A stretch of 9,438 nt of DNA from an uncultured Coleofasciculus sp. (GCA_902805485.1 CADCTM010000604.1:1-9438); one strand, 5' to 3'; numbered from the stretch's first letter, positions 1 to 6,153 are shown. Program-made: numbers and translations. Notes: a model not told the origin generated them from the letters alone.

Positions 1-351
1 ATCTCCGATGAACTGAAGCCGTTAGCATTCTTAAGCATTGAAGATGCCCTCCAAAGCTGGTCTTTACATGACTCAGTAATCCACGACGATGAAGGAGAAA
101 ATCGAGATGCACGTATCTTACCAGGCTATCTAGCCCATCGGCTTTGGTTTCCCTTTGCTGAAGTAAATGGGGGTTTAACATCAGTACGATATGATGCCGA
201 TCCATCACCGGCTGGAAAATATGGACAGATTATTGTCTATCAACACGATCCCGATGCCATTTACTATGTAGCTGAGAGTTTTATTAATTTTTTCAAACGC
301 TCAAACGATTTGTTGGCATCCAAATTTAATGAGCTTCATCTTCTTTATTAA
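1..351 (+). CDS. SMI1/KNR4 (SUKH) family protein, C-terminal part
   Basis: Frame 1 is open from the window edge to TAA at 349-351, giving 116 residues of a protein whose start lies outside. The pattern resembles the SMI1/KNR4 (SUKH) fold: a Trp near residue 20, then LPGYLAHRLWFPFAEVNGG, a DADPSPAGKYGQII stretch, YQHDPDAIYYVAESF and a closing FINFFKR helix. SUKH proteins are known as regulators in yeast and as immunity or scaffold proteins in bacteria. No partner toxin is visible here, so the role is unknown. The 42-base gap to the flavoprotein gene would allow cotranscription, but nothing in the sequence proves it. The family call rests on remembered motif shape rather than a profile search. 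Confidence 0.75.
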   Translation: MSDELKPLAFLSIEDALQSWSLHDSVIHDDEGENRDARILPGYLAHRLWFPFAEVNGGLTSVRYDADPSPAGKYGQIIVYQHDPDAIYYVAESFINFFKRSNDLLASKFNELHLLY

Positions 352-393
352 CCCAGTATTCAATCAACTTGTAAGGATTACGACTTTTTAACG

Positions 394-2163
394 ATGATGG
401 AAACAATAAACGCTACTGAATCCAAACCCCGCGATGTCCAAGTTTTGCCAATTGGTGCCGAGACAACTTTAATGCGATCGCGTACTTGGGACAGACTGCG
501 GTTTGAAATCGAATACGCCCTTCAGCGCGGGACAACGGCTAATTCTTATCTGATTCAAGCCGATAAAATTGCTTTAATTGACCCGCCTGGTGAATCGTTT
601 ACGGAAAGTTTTTTAGCGGCATTAAAACAACGCCTCGACTTAAAAAAGCTTGATTATGTAATTTTGGGGCATATCAATCCAAATCGCTTAGTAACTCTCA
701 ATGCTTTACTAAAGCTTGCTCCTCAAATTACGATTATTTGCTCAAATCCCGGAGCAAAATCCTTACGCAGTTTATTTGAAAGTACTTACCCGGAAACCCT
801 GCAACAACAAGCTTTAGAAATAGCCGTAATGCGAGGTGAAGAAACCCTCGATTTAGGTCAAGGACATCACCTACAATTTATCCCAACTCCTAGTCCGCGC
901 TGGTCGGATGCACTTTGTACCTACGATCCGCAAACGTCGATTCTTTTTACTGATAAATTTTTTGGCGCCCATGTTTGTAGCGATCAAGTTTTAGATGAAG
1001 GTTGGACAACAATTGGTGAAGACCGACGCTACTATTTTGACTGTTTGATGGCACCTCATGCACGAGCTGTGGAAACGGCGCTGGATAAACTGACAGACTT
1101 TCCAACGCGCTTGTACGCCACTGGTCATGGGCCTTTGGTACGTTATAGCTTAATTGAGATTACACAGTCTTATCGTCACTGGTGCGAGCAACAAAAAAGC
1201 CAGGAAACCAGCGTTGCTTTAATTTATGCTTCGGCATATGGCAATACCGCAACATTAGCGCAAGCGATCGCACGGGGGATCACAAAAGCTGATGTTGCTG
1301 TTGAATCAATTAATTGTGAAGTGGCGACACCAGAAGAAATTCGAGAAGCAATTGAGAAATCTGCTGGGTTTATTATGGGTTCTCCCACCCTTGGCGGTCA
1401 TGCTCCGACGCCTGTACAAACTGCCCTCGGTTTAGTATTGTCTACCGCAACGAAAACTAAGCTGGCGGGAGTTTTTGGTTCCTATGGTTGGAGTGGGGAA
1501 GCGATCGATTTAATTGAAAGTAAATTCCGCGATGCAGGTTATAAATTTGGCTTTGAGACGATTCGGGTTAAATTTAAACCGACCGATGTCACCCTCAAAT
1601 ATTGTGAAGAAGCAGGCACTGATTTTGCCCAAGCGTTGAAGAAAGCGAAAAGAGCAAGGACATCCAGGCAACCTGTCGGTGACTCCCAAGCGGCGCGTAC
1701 TGAGCAAGCTGTCGGACGTTTGATTGGCTCTTTGTGTATTGTGACGGCGAAACAAGGCGAACTCAAGAGTGCGATGCTGGCTGACTGGGTTTCTCAAGCC
1801 ACCTTTACGCCTCCAGGTCTGACTATTGCGGTGGCTAAAGACCGGGCAATTGAATCGCTAATGCACAGTGGCGATAAATTTGTCTTAAATATTCTAGAGG
1901 AAGGCAAGCATCTCGGCTTGATGAAGCATTTCCTCAAACCCTTTGGTCCTGGCGAAGACCGCTTTGCTGGGGTAGATACTCAAGAGACAAATAATGGTTG
2001 TCCGATTTTGAGTGATTCTCTGGCATATCTAGAATGCACGGTTGAAAATCGCCTGGAATGTGGCGACCACTGGCTTGTTTATGGGGTTGTCAAAAATGGC
2101 AAGGTCTTACACGCCGAAGGAGTAACGGCTATCCACCACCGCAAGTCAGGCACTCATTACTAG
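394..2163 (+). CDS. diflavin flavoprotein (A-type flavodiiron-like), Flv1/Flv2 type with substituted iron ligands
   Basis: The 589-residue protein has the cyanobacterial three-module layout: metallo-beta-lactamase-like domain (about 30-265), flavodoxin domain (about 273-415, with ALIYASAYGNTAT at the FMN loop) and flavin-reductase domain (about 440-589, with GSLCIVTAKQG). Known members transfer electrons from reduced ferredoxin or NAD(P)H to O2 and protect the photosystems from over-reduction. The usual HxExD-H diiron motif reads H93, N95, N97, R98. The later His and Asp ligands appear as R169 and K188, and only H93 and H245 remain. Such neutral or basic replacements mark the Flv1 and Flv2 partners, which act as heterodimers with Flv3 or Flv4. 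The sequence alone does not separate Flv1 from Flv2. No partner flv gene lies within the window. ATG codons at 394 and 397 both fit; a weak AAGGA lies near 372. Confidence 0.95.
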   Translation: MMETINATESKPRDVQVLPIGAETTLMRSRTWDRLRFEIEYALQRGTTANSYLIQADKIALIDPPGESFTESFLAALKQRLDLKKLDYVILGHINPNRLVTLNALLKLAPQITIICSNPGAKSLRSLFESTYPETLQQQALEIAVMRGEETLDLGQGHHLQFIPTPSPRWSDALCTYDPQTSILFTDKFFGAHVCSDQVLDEGWTTIGEDRRYYFDCLMAPHARAVETALDKLTDFPTRLYATGHGPLVRYSLIEITQSYRHWCEQQKSQETSVALIYASAYGNTATLAQAIARGITKADVAVESINCEVATPEEIREAIEKSAGFIMGSPTLGGHAPTPVQTALGLVLSTATKTKLAGVFGSYGWSGEAIDLIESKFRDAGYKFGFETIRVKFKPTDVTLKYCEEAGTDFAQALKKAKRARTSRQPVGDSQAARTEQAVGRLIGSLCIVTAKQGELKSAMLADWVSQATFTPPGLTIAVAKDRAIESLMHSGDKFVLNILEEGKHLGLMKHFLKPFGPGEDRFAGVDTQETNNGCPILSDSLAYLECTVENRLECGDHWLVYGVVKNGKVLHAEGVTAIHHRKSGTHY

Positions 2164-2167
2164 ATTA

Positions 2168-2175
2168 GCGATCGC
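2168..2175. repeat. HIP1 octamer GCGATCGC
   Basis: Perfect GCGATCGC just after the flavoprotein stop. It is flanked by ATTA on the left and C plus TAAT on the right, so the site lies in a short inverted repeat. A further ATTAG at 2188-2192 could pair instead with CTAAT at 2176-2180. No T-run follows, so this is not a convincing intrinsic terminator. It is one of nine HIP1 copies in the window. Confidence 0.85.
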
Positions 2176-2232
2176 CTAATATCTCCCATTAGATAGATCT
2201 AAATACCGTCAAATTAACTCATAAAGAGTGAA

Positions 2233-2298
2233 GTTTCCCAATTCTATCTGTATATCGCCATTTTGGCTGTGGCTCCTTAGGCGTGGAGTTTGGGAAAC
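2233..2298. repeat. Long inverted repeat in the spacer after the flavoprotein gene
   Basis: GTTTCCCAA (2233-2241) is the exact reverse complement of TTGGGAAAC (2290-2298), leaving 48 bases between the 9-bp arms. Inside the loop sits a second perfect hairpin, GCCA-TTT-TGGC (2257-2267), and a CGCC/GGCG pair (2256-2259 with 2280-2283). This could be a structured 3' or 5' untranslated region or a small RNA. No poly-T tract follows, so it does not look like a standard terminator. Confidence 0.5.
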
Positions 2299-2309
2299 AT
2301 AATTTGGCT

Positions 2310-2350
2310 AGGTTAAGCTTTAGTTAACAACAGCTCAAGAAAATGTTAAT
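2310..2350. promoter_or_regulatory. Pho-box-like array with 11-bp period
   Basis: Four 8-mers start at 2310, 2321, 2332 and 2343, each separated by three bases: AGGTTAAG, TAGTTAAC, AGCTCAAG and ATGTTAAT. Read on the minus strand they are ATTAACAT, CTTGAGCT, GTTAACTA and CTTAACCT. The cyanobacterial SphR Pho box is described as tandem 8-bp repeats near (C/T)TTAACC(T/A) with 3-bp gaps. The last unit matches fully and the others match at about six of eight positions. The array is reversed relative to the downstream gene, which weakens the assignment. Immediately downstream is AT-rich DNA with the palindrome TTAATATTAA (2352-2361), flanked by ATGTT (2349-2353) and AACAT (2361-2365). Confidence 0.35.
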
Positions 2351-2375
2351 GTTAATATTAAACATCAACCAGATC

Positions 2376-2382
2376 AGGAGGT
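2376..2382 (+). promoter_or_regulatory. Strong ribosome binding site AGGAGGT
   Basis: AGGAGGT is close to the full anti-Shine-Dalgarno complement and ends 4 bases before the ATG at 2387. It is the strongest such site in the window and fixes the start of the small unknown gene. Confidence 0.8.
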
Positions 2383-2386
2383 AGTT

Positions 2387-2647
2387 ATGGCAGATTCAGC
2401 TCAAGTGAGCAAGAACAGCTTTCTCTATCCTCATAGCCGCTACCGTGGACAATTTACGCCGCAGAATCTCGCTTTTGATGCCAATTTGCAAGAATTTGCA
2501 CAGCGAGTTTCTTACATCTCAGGTTTAGAGACAGGAGGCAAGCTCTCCCCAGAGCAGGCGTATGAACAGGTAAAATCCCTATGGAAGCAGTTGAAGAAGA
2601 GTAAGAAGGCAATGGACATTGGCATTGAGCCACCAGAAACCAAGTAG
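2387..2647 (+). CDS. Small protein of unknown function, cyanobacterial type
   Basis: The 86-residue soluble protein has no signal peptide or membrane segment. It carries SRYRGQFTPQNLAFDANLQ (about residues 17-35), a predicted amphipathic stretch EFAQRVSYISGLETGGKLS, and a Lys-rich helix VKSLWKQLKKSKKAM near the C-terminus. I do not recognise a functional family; the pattern looks like a conserved cyanobacterial hypothetical of about 80 residues. The very good ribosome binding site and ATG support it as a real, well-translated gene. The response regulator that follows begins 21 bases after this gene's TAG and is in the same reading frame, so the two are probably cotranscribed. Confidence 0.8.
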   Translation: MADSAQVSKNSFLYPHSRYRGQFTPQNLAFDANLQEFAQRVSYISGLETGGKLSPEQAYEQVKSLWKQLKKSKKAMDIGIEPPETK

Positions 2648-2668
2648 TTCCTCACACTCATTGGTATC

Positions 2669-3037
2669 TTGACTAAGGTTTTGGTAATTGAAGATGAAGA
2701 ACTGCTGCGTGAGAGTATCCTAGATATCCTCAAAACTGGTGGGTTTACTGCTGTTAGTGCCGAAAATGGTCGTAAGGGGCTAGATTTAGCGAGCGAGTTT
2801 GTTCCTGAGCTAATTTTGTGTGATGTCAGGATGCCAGAACTTGATGGCTACGAGGTGCTTAAAGCCTTGCGTCAAGACCCGGTATTGGAAAATATACTCT
2901 TGATCTTTCTGACGGCGGAAACTCAGCAAAATGTCCAACGTCAAGGGGAAATCTTGGGTGCGAATGCTTATCTTATAAAACCATTTACAAAAGCTCAACT
3001 TCTAGAAGTGATAAACCAAGTGATTCGCGATCGCTAA
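2669..3037 (+). CDS. Stand-alone receiver-domain response regulator (CheY-like)
   Basis: The 122-residue product is a single receiver domain with no output domain. The acidic pocket is E8-D9-E10, the phosphoacceptor is D52 in LILCDVRMPELDG, the switch threonine is T82 in FLTAE, and the invariant lysine is K104 in LIKPF. It should be phosphorylated by a histidine kinase, none of which is encoded nearby, and act through protein contacts. The TTG start at 2669 gives the usual MTKVLVIEDEE beginning. No in-frame ATG or GTG lies between the upstream TAG (2645-2647) and this point, and no ribosome binding site is visible, so translation may be coupled to the preceding gene. The gene ends in a HIP1 site (3027-3034) that supplies its last codons. 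Confidence 0.93.
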   Translation: MTKVLVIEDEELLRESILDILKTGGFTAVSAENGRKGLDLASEFVPELILCDVRMPELDGYEVLKALRQDPVLENILLIFLTAETQQNVQRQGEILGANAYLIKPFTKAQLLEVINQVIRDR

Positions 3038-3096
3038 TGGCGTTTATCCTTAAAAAATAAGCAGATCTGGACTCGGCGAATGTTTAATTTCGATCT

Positions 3097-3102
3097 GGGG
3101 AG
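3097..3102 (+). promoter_or_regulatory. Ribosome binding site GGGGAG deciding a TTG start
   Basis: GGGGAG lies 9 bases before the TTG at 3112 and supports that non-ATG codon as the start of the phosphatase gene. The 74-base spacer before it (3038-3111) has no clear terminator. It does contain GATCTGG twice (3064-3070 and 3092-3098). Confidence 0.5.
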
Positions 3103-3111
3103 CGCTGGCAA

Positions 3112-3819
3112 TTGTCTTTCTTAAGCTTTCTCAAACGACGGCTTGTTACGCATTGGCGCTCTTTGTTAGTTCTATTGTTAGGAGTGTTTATACCTTTGCA
3201 AGTCTTCGGTATGCTTGCCGAGGATGTTTGGGAGAACGAAGGCGGTTTTCCCTGGGATGTACCGATTTTGTTGTCAATTCATGCAACATCGCAGCAACAA
3301 CTGGATGTTTTTGCGTCCCTACTCACGAAGTTGGGAGTATTTTGGGGCGTGTTTCCCGTGGCGACAGTGATCGCGTTAGTATTGCTAGTCCAACGAAAAT
3401 GGCGATCGCTTGCTTATTTAATTCCCACTCTTTTGGGAAGCATCGTAATTAATCGCACAGCCAAAGTCTTACTGCATCGAGTCCGCCCCCACCTGTGGGA
3501 GTCACCCGCCCCAGAACTAGATTATGGATTCCCAAGCGGTCATGCTATGTCCAGCATGACACTGGTCGCTGCTTTAGTTATTTTAACTTGGGGCACACGC
3601 TGGCTTTGGCTAGTTGTAATTCTTGGAGGCTTATTTGTAGTGGCGATTGGCTGGACGCGCCTCTATCTTGGAGTTCACTATCCTAGTGACATTTTAGCAG
3701 GCTGGATGGCGTCTATCGCTTGGGCTGTTGGCGTAAGTTTGCTGATCCGACCTCATGCAACCCGACGGGCGAATGTGAGTGAAGGAGAACCTCCAACATC
3801 AACCCCAGCTCAACACTGA
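3112..3819 (+). CDS. PAP2-superfamily membrane phosphatase
   Basis: The 235-residue integral membrane protein carries all three motifs of the type 2 phosphatidic acid phosphatase superfamily: KX6RP as K118 to R125-P126, PSGH at 141-144, and a T-R-X5-H-X3-D motif with R183, H189 and D193. Hydrophobic segments lie at about 17-35, 78-94, 101-114, 148-162, 166-182 and 197-213, consistent with six membrane spans. Relatives hydrolyse phosphatidic acid, undecaprenyl pyrophosphate or similar lipid phosphates at the membrane. The substrate cannot be told from sequence. The start is TTG, with GGGGAG upstream. Its TGA lies 7 bases from the stop of the convergent minus-strand gene. Confidence 0.93.
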   Translation: MSFLSFLKRRLVTHWRSLLVLLLGVFIPLQVFGMLAEDVWENEGGFPWDVPILLSIHATSQQQLDVFASLLTKLGVFWGVFPVATVIALVLLVQRKWRSLAYLIPTLLGSIVINRTAKVLLHRVRPHLWESPAPELDYGFPSGHAMSSMTLVAALVILTWGTRWLWLVVILGGLFVVAIGWTRLYLGVHYPSDILAGWMASIAWAVGVSLLIRPHATRRANVSEGEPPTSTPAQH

Positions 3820-3826
3820 TTGCACC

Positions 3827-4630
3827 CTACGACCCGATAAGAACTGAGGGAATTAATACGCGAGCGGATAACCATCCCAAGCCTAAACCGGACAAAGACA
3901 TAAAAGCCAAAATTGCAAAAGTATGCAACTTACTAAAAGACAGAAGTAATTCATTGCTTGCATCAGATACAGCTCCCGAAACAGAACCCGCAACAACGCC
4001 AGTCAACGTCCAAGCCCAAATTACAACGCCCAGCTTAACCCCAAACACAGCCCCTAAAATAATTCCCGCCACTGCCCAAGCCAGACTTCCAAGGAAAACC
4101 CCACCTAAAGCCTCAAAGACAAACCAAGCCCAAGTCCAAGCCCACGCCCAAGCCACCACTACAGCGACAGTCCCAAACTGACCCGCCTTCACTGCCATCG
4201 CCACACTGCCAGCGACTGCCCCGAACGCAAACCAATTGACTGCCCCAGTAACCGCAAAAACCACAAGCACAGGCACAGCACCAAACTGCGTGCCAGCAAA
4301 GGCAAAAGCTATACGTCTCGAAACACCCCAAAACACAAACCAAGCGACAACTCCAGTGAATGCCCCAGCCAAAACTCCCAATCCGGATATTGCCATAACC
4401 ACGAAAAAAGCCCAAGCACCAATCCAGGCTAAAGGCATAAATGCCGACCAAACCTCAAACCAAGCCATTGGTATAACTTTAAGCAAAACCCTACCGCCAG
4501 CCCCAGTTAAGACAAAAGCGAAGGCAAAAGACACAGCCCAAAGAGGAGAATAGATAAGAAAAAAGCCAACCACTGTATGTCCTAAGAAGCAAGTAATTAA
4601 TTCGCCCTCAGGAATTGTTCTGCATTTCAT
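3827..4630 (-). CDS. Gly/Ala/Val/Trp/Phe-rich multi-pass membrane protein of unknown function
   Basis: The 267-residue product is almost entirely hydrophobic after residue 15. Candidate membrane stretches lie at about 17-45, 54-103, 117-145, 153-171, 176-212 and 236-262. Its composition is low-complexity, with near-repeats of Ala-Trp (AWAWAWTWAWF at 160-170) and Gly/Ala/Val blocks. At DNA level this appears as CCAAGC-type short repeats on the plus strand around 4124-4154. No catalytic motif is recognised. The short N-terminus MKCRTIPEGELITC is polar and holds two cysteines. Plus-strand frames here are Pro/Thr/Ala-rich shadows, and the minus frame is the longest continuous one. It lies 68 bases downstream of the pentapeptide gene on the same strand, so cotranscription is plausible. 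No clear ribosome binding site precedes the ATG. Confidence 0.7.
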   Translation of the reverse strand: MKCRTIPEGELITCFLGHTVVGFFLIYSPLWAVSFAFAFVLTGAGGRVLLKVIPMAWFEVWSAFMPLAWIGAWAFFVVMAISGLGVLAGAFTGVVAWFVFWGVSRRIAFAFAGTQFGAVPVLVVFAVTGAVNWFAFGAVAGSVAMAVKAGQFGTVAVVVAWAWAWTWAWFVFEALGGVFLGSLAWAVAGIILGAVFGVKLGVVIWAWTLTGVVAGSVSGAVSDASNELLLSFSKLHTFAILAFMSLSGLGLGWLSARVLIPSVLIGS

Positions 4631-4698
4631 AACTAGCGGCGTTAACTATCTGTACAGCAAAGAAATTGAATAATTAAAGCCTCAATTACTAATACACA

Positions 4699-5370
4699 TT
4701 ATGGACAATCTCGATTAGAAATTTCTCCATCAGGCATCGTGGTTTGACAGATTAGGGTACTTCTCAAGTTGACACCCTTTAGATTAGCACCGCTCAAATT
4801 AGCCCCACTCAAATTGGCACTCCTTAAATTGGCACAGCATAAGTTTGCACCCGTGAGATCAGCACTCCTCAAATTAGCGTGAAACAGATTTGCGCCAGTC
4901 AAGTCCGCATCTCTCAGGTAAGCTTCATAGAGATCGGCGTGTTCTAGGAGTGCCGCACTCAGATAAGCATGATACAAGTCAGTATGTCTCAGAAGTGCGC
5001 CGCTTAAATTTGAGTGATACAGGTCAGCACCACTGAGAATAGCCCCACTGAGAAGCGCCCCCGTAAGAATTGTTCCTGTGAGAATTGCTCGTCTGAGGTT
5101 GGCTTCACTTAAAATCGCTTCATTGAGCAGCGCACGGCTCAGGATGGCGTCACTGAGGATGGCTTTACTGAGGATGGCTCTATCCAGTCTTGCCTCGCTC
5201 AGGTTGGCATTACTCAAAATCGCTCTACTTAGTTTGGCGTCAAACAGGTTAGCACCGCTTAGGTCAACATTACTGAGGTTGATACCACTCAAGTTAATCC
5301 CTTGCAATTTTGGGAAATAGAAAAATCGCTCTCCTGCTGCATAACGTTCCAGAAGTTCGTTAGCATCCAT
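4699..5370 (-). CDS. Pentapeptide-repeat protein
   Basis: The 223-residue protein opens with MDANELLERYAAGERFFYF. From about residue 22 to 204 it is a nearly unbroken run of some 36 A(D/N)LXX-type pentapeptides, many with Ile, Leu or Ala in place of the usual Asp/Asn (for example AILSK, AILSD, AILSR). Such repeats fold as a right-handed quadrilateral beta-helix. Cyanobacteria carry many with unknown function; gyrase-protecting relatives exist, but nothing here points to that role. The C-terminal cap CQTTMPDGEISNRDCP, with Cys at both ends, is a tail I recall from cyanobacterial members. No signal peptide or membrane helix is seen. The ATG at 5370-5368 has no visible ribosome binding site. Confidence 0.93.
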   Translation of the reverse strand: MDANELLERYAAGERFFYFPKLQGINLSGINLSNVDLSGANLFDAKLSRAILSNANLSEARLDRAILSKAILSDAILSRALLNEAILSEANLRRAILTGTILTGALLSGAILSGADLYHSNLSGALLRHTDLYHAYLSAALLEHADLYEAYLRDADLTGANLFHANLRSADLTGANLCCANLRSANLSGANLSGANLKGVNLRSTLICQTTMPDGEISNRDCP

Positions 5371-5651
5371 ATTTGTCTATTGGGAAGTTGGCTCTAACTA
5401 AGTTTGCCGAAAACGAACCTCTGCACGCTCCTGATGTCAACCTTTTGGCTATGCCGTCAACTGCCAACTACACGATGGTACTTGAATTGAGCGACTACAA
5501 GTCAAACACCTTCTCCTCACCATACATAAATTTAAAGACGCCAGAGAGACGCCAGAGAATACCCAACGACGAGAATTCGTGGCGTTGCGCGTATTGACGC
5601 CCACAAGGCAGAGAATGGTTTTGATTCAGGCAATCGGTCTATAGGCGATCG
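5371..5651. other. Gene-poor spacer
   Basis: No convincing gene lies in these 281 bases on either strand. The only open frame of note (plus, from a TTG at 5373 to 5597) has no ribosome binding site and no recognisable pattern. The spacer should hold the promoter of the minus-strand pentapeptide gene. TTGAC-like hexamers are present on the minus strand, but none has a good -10 partner. The notable structure is a tandem 11-bp repeat at 5537-5558. Confidence 0.5.
5537..5558 (+). repeat. Tandem 11-bp direct repeat
   Basis: GACGCCAGAGA occurs twice head to tail (5537-5547 and 5548-5558). A third GACGCC appears near 5596, within GGCGTTGCGCGTATTGACGCC. No protein reading explains it. It may be a slippage duplication in non-coding DNA. 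Confidence 0.7.
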
Positions 5652-5912
5652 CTAATCTTCCATTTCCTGATCAGGATTTTTCCCCATTATTGGCGGGTTT
5701 TGAGTTTCATCTTGAGCCACCAACGACAGCATATAAGCCTTTGCAGGCTTCGGTAGTGCTTCGAGAATCTTCTCGACACTATCAATTCTGAGATTCCCCC
5801 CATTCTGAAAAGTGCTTATTTGCTTTGGAGTCAACCCAGACCGCCTTGCAAGGCTTATACCTTTAAGTCTGAAGCGAAATATTGTTTCTCTGAAAGCTTC
5901 AGAAAATCGCAT
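5652..5912 (-). CDS. Small helix-turn-helix (XRE-like) DNA-binding protein
   Basis: The 86-residue protein has a helix-turn-helix of Cro/C1 type at about residues 16-52. The pattern is LKGISLARRSGLTPKQIS, then FQNGGNLRIDSVEKILEALP, with the Ser/Leu-Thr turn and the usual 'N-G-x-N-x-R-x-D-S-x-x-K-I-L' continuation. The C-terminus (68-86) is acidic and probably unstructured. It is likely a transcriptional regulator or an antitoxin-like protein; no toxin partner adjoins it on the same strand. It is transcribed divergently from the small-protein/Rpn group beginning at 6162. A perfect 14-bp palindrome (5918-5931) sits 5 bases upstream of its ATG, which suggests autoregulation. Its stop codon shares a base with a HIP1 site. 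Confidence 0.88.
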   Translation of the reverse strand: MRFSEAFRETIFRFRLKGISLARRSGLTPKQISTFQNGGNLRIDSVEKILEALPKPAKAYMLSLVAQDETQNPPIMGKNPDQEMED

Positions 5913-5917
5913 TAACT

Positions 5918-5931
5918 TGATATTTATATCA
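5918..5931. promoter_or_regulatory. Perfect palindrome, candidate autoregulatory operator
   Basis: TGATAT-TT-ATATCA has 6-bp arms and a 2-base centre. It begins 5 bases from the start codon of the minus-strand HTH gene. On the minus strand it includes TATAAA, so it may overlap a -10 element or the translation start region. HTH proteins of this class often bind such dyads as dimers; the link to this protein is inferred from position. Confidence 0.45.
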
Positions 5932-5986
5932 CTTTCATACCATTTTTACTGGTTTTATAACATTTCCACTGAGCGGTTGTTTTACT

Positions 5987-6001
5987 TATTCACTATGAAT
6001 A
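5987..6001. repeat. Short inverted repeat in the divergent region
   Basis: TATTCA-CTA-TGAATA has perfect 6-bp arms around a 3-base centre. It lies in the AT-rich divergent region between the HTH gene and the small-protein gene. It may be a second operator or a chance dyad; its sequence does not match the palindrome at 5918-5931. Confidence 0.3.
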
Positions 6002-6055
6002 GTTAGTATTTACTTTTTATAGTAAGAACGTATAATAAAAGATAGTTTGTTCAAA

Positions 6056-6065
6056 GACGCGCGTC
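6056..6065. repeat. GC-rich perfect palindrome GACGCGCGTC
   Basis: A 10-bp perfect palindrome stands in otherwise AT-rich DNA, 10 bases before the candidate -35 at 6076. The position suits a regulator site for the plus-strand promoter, but no known consensus is recognised. Confidence 0.3.
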
Positions 6066-6075
6066 CAACATCAAA

Positions 6076-6104
6076 TTGACTGTTCTGAAATGCGATCGCA
6101 TAAA
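6076..6104 (+). promoter_or_regulatory. Candidate sigma-70-type promoter for the 6162 gene group
   Basis: TTGACT (6076-6081, five of six to TTGACA) is followed after 17 bases by CATAAA (6099-6104, four of six to TATAAT). Transcription would start near 6111, leaving a leader of about 50 bases before the ATG at 6162. The spacer contains a HIP1 octamer (6092-6099). Confidence 0.4.
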
Positions 6105-6153
6105 CCATGCTGACCGCAAAACCCGCACGAGTATTGTTCAAATTGCCAAGTCT

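Noticed and set aside
2164..2192. Intrinsic terminator after the flavoprotein gene
   Set aside because: ATTAG/CTAAT pairings exist around a HIP1 site, but no T-run follows.
4699..5370. Regular 15-base periodicity as a DNA repeat array
   Set aside because: The period is explained by pentapeptide coding on the minus strand.
5373..5597. Plus-strand 74-residue frame from TTG
   Set aside because: It has a non-ATG start, no ribosome binding site, no recognisable pattern, and its 3' half is repeat sequence.
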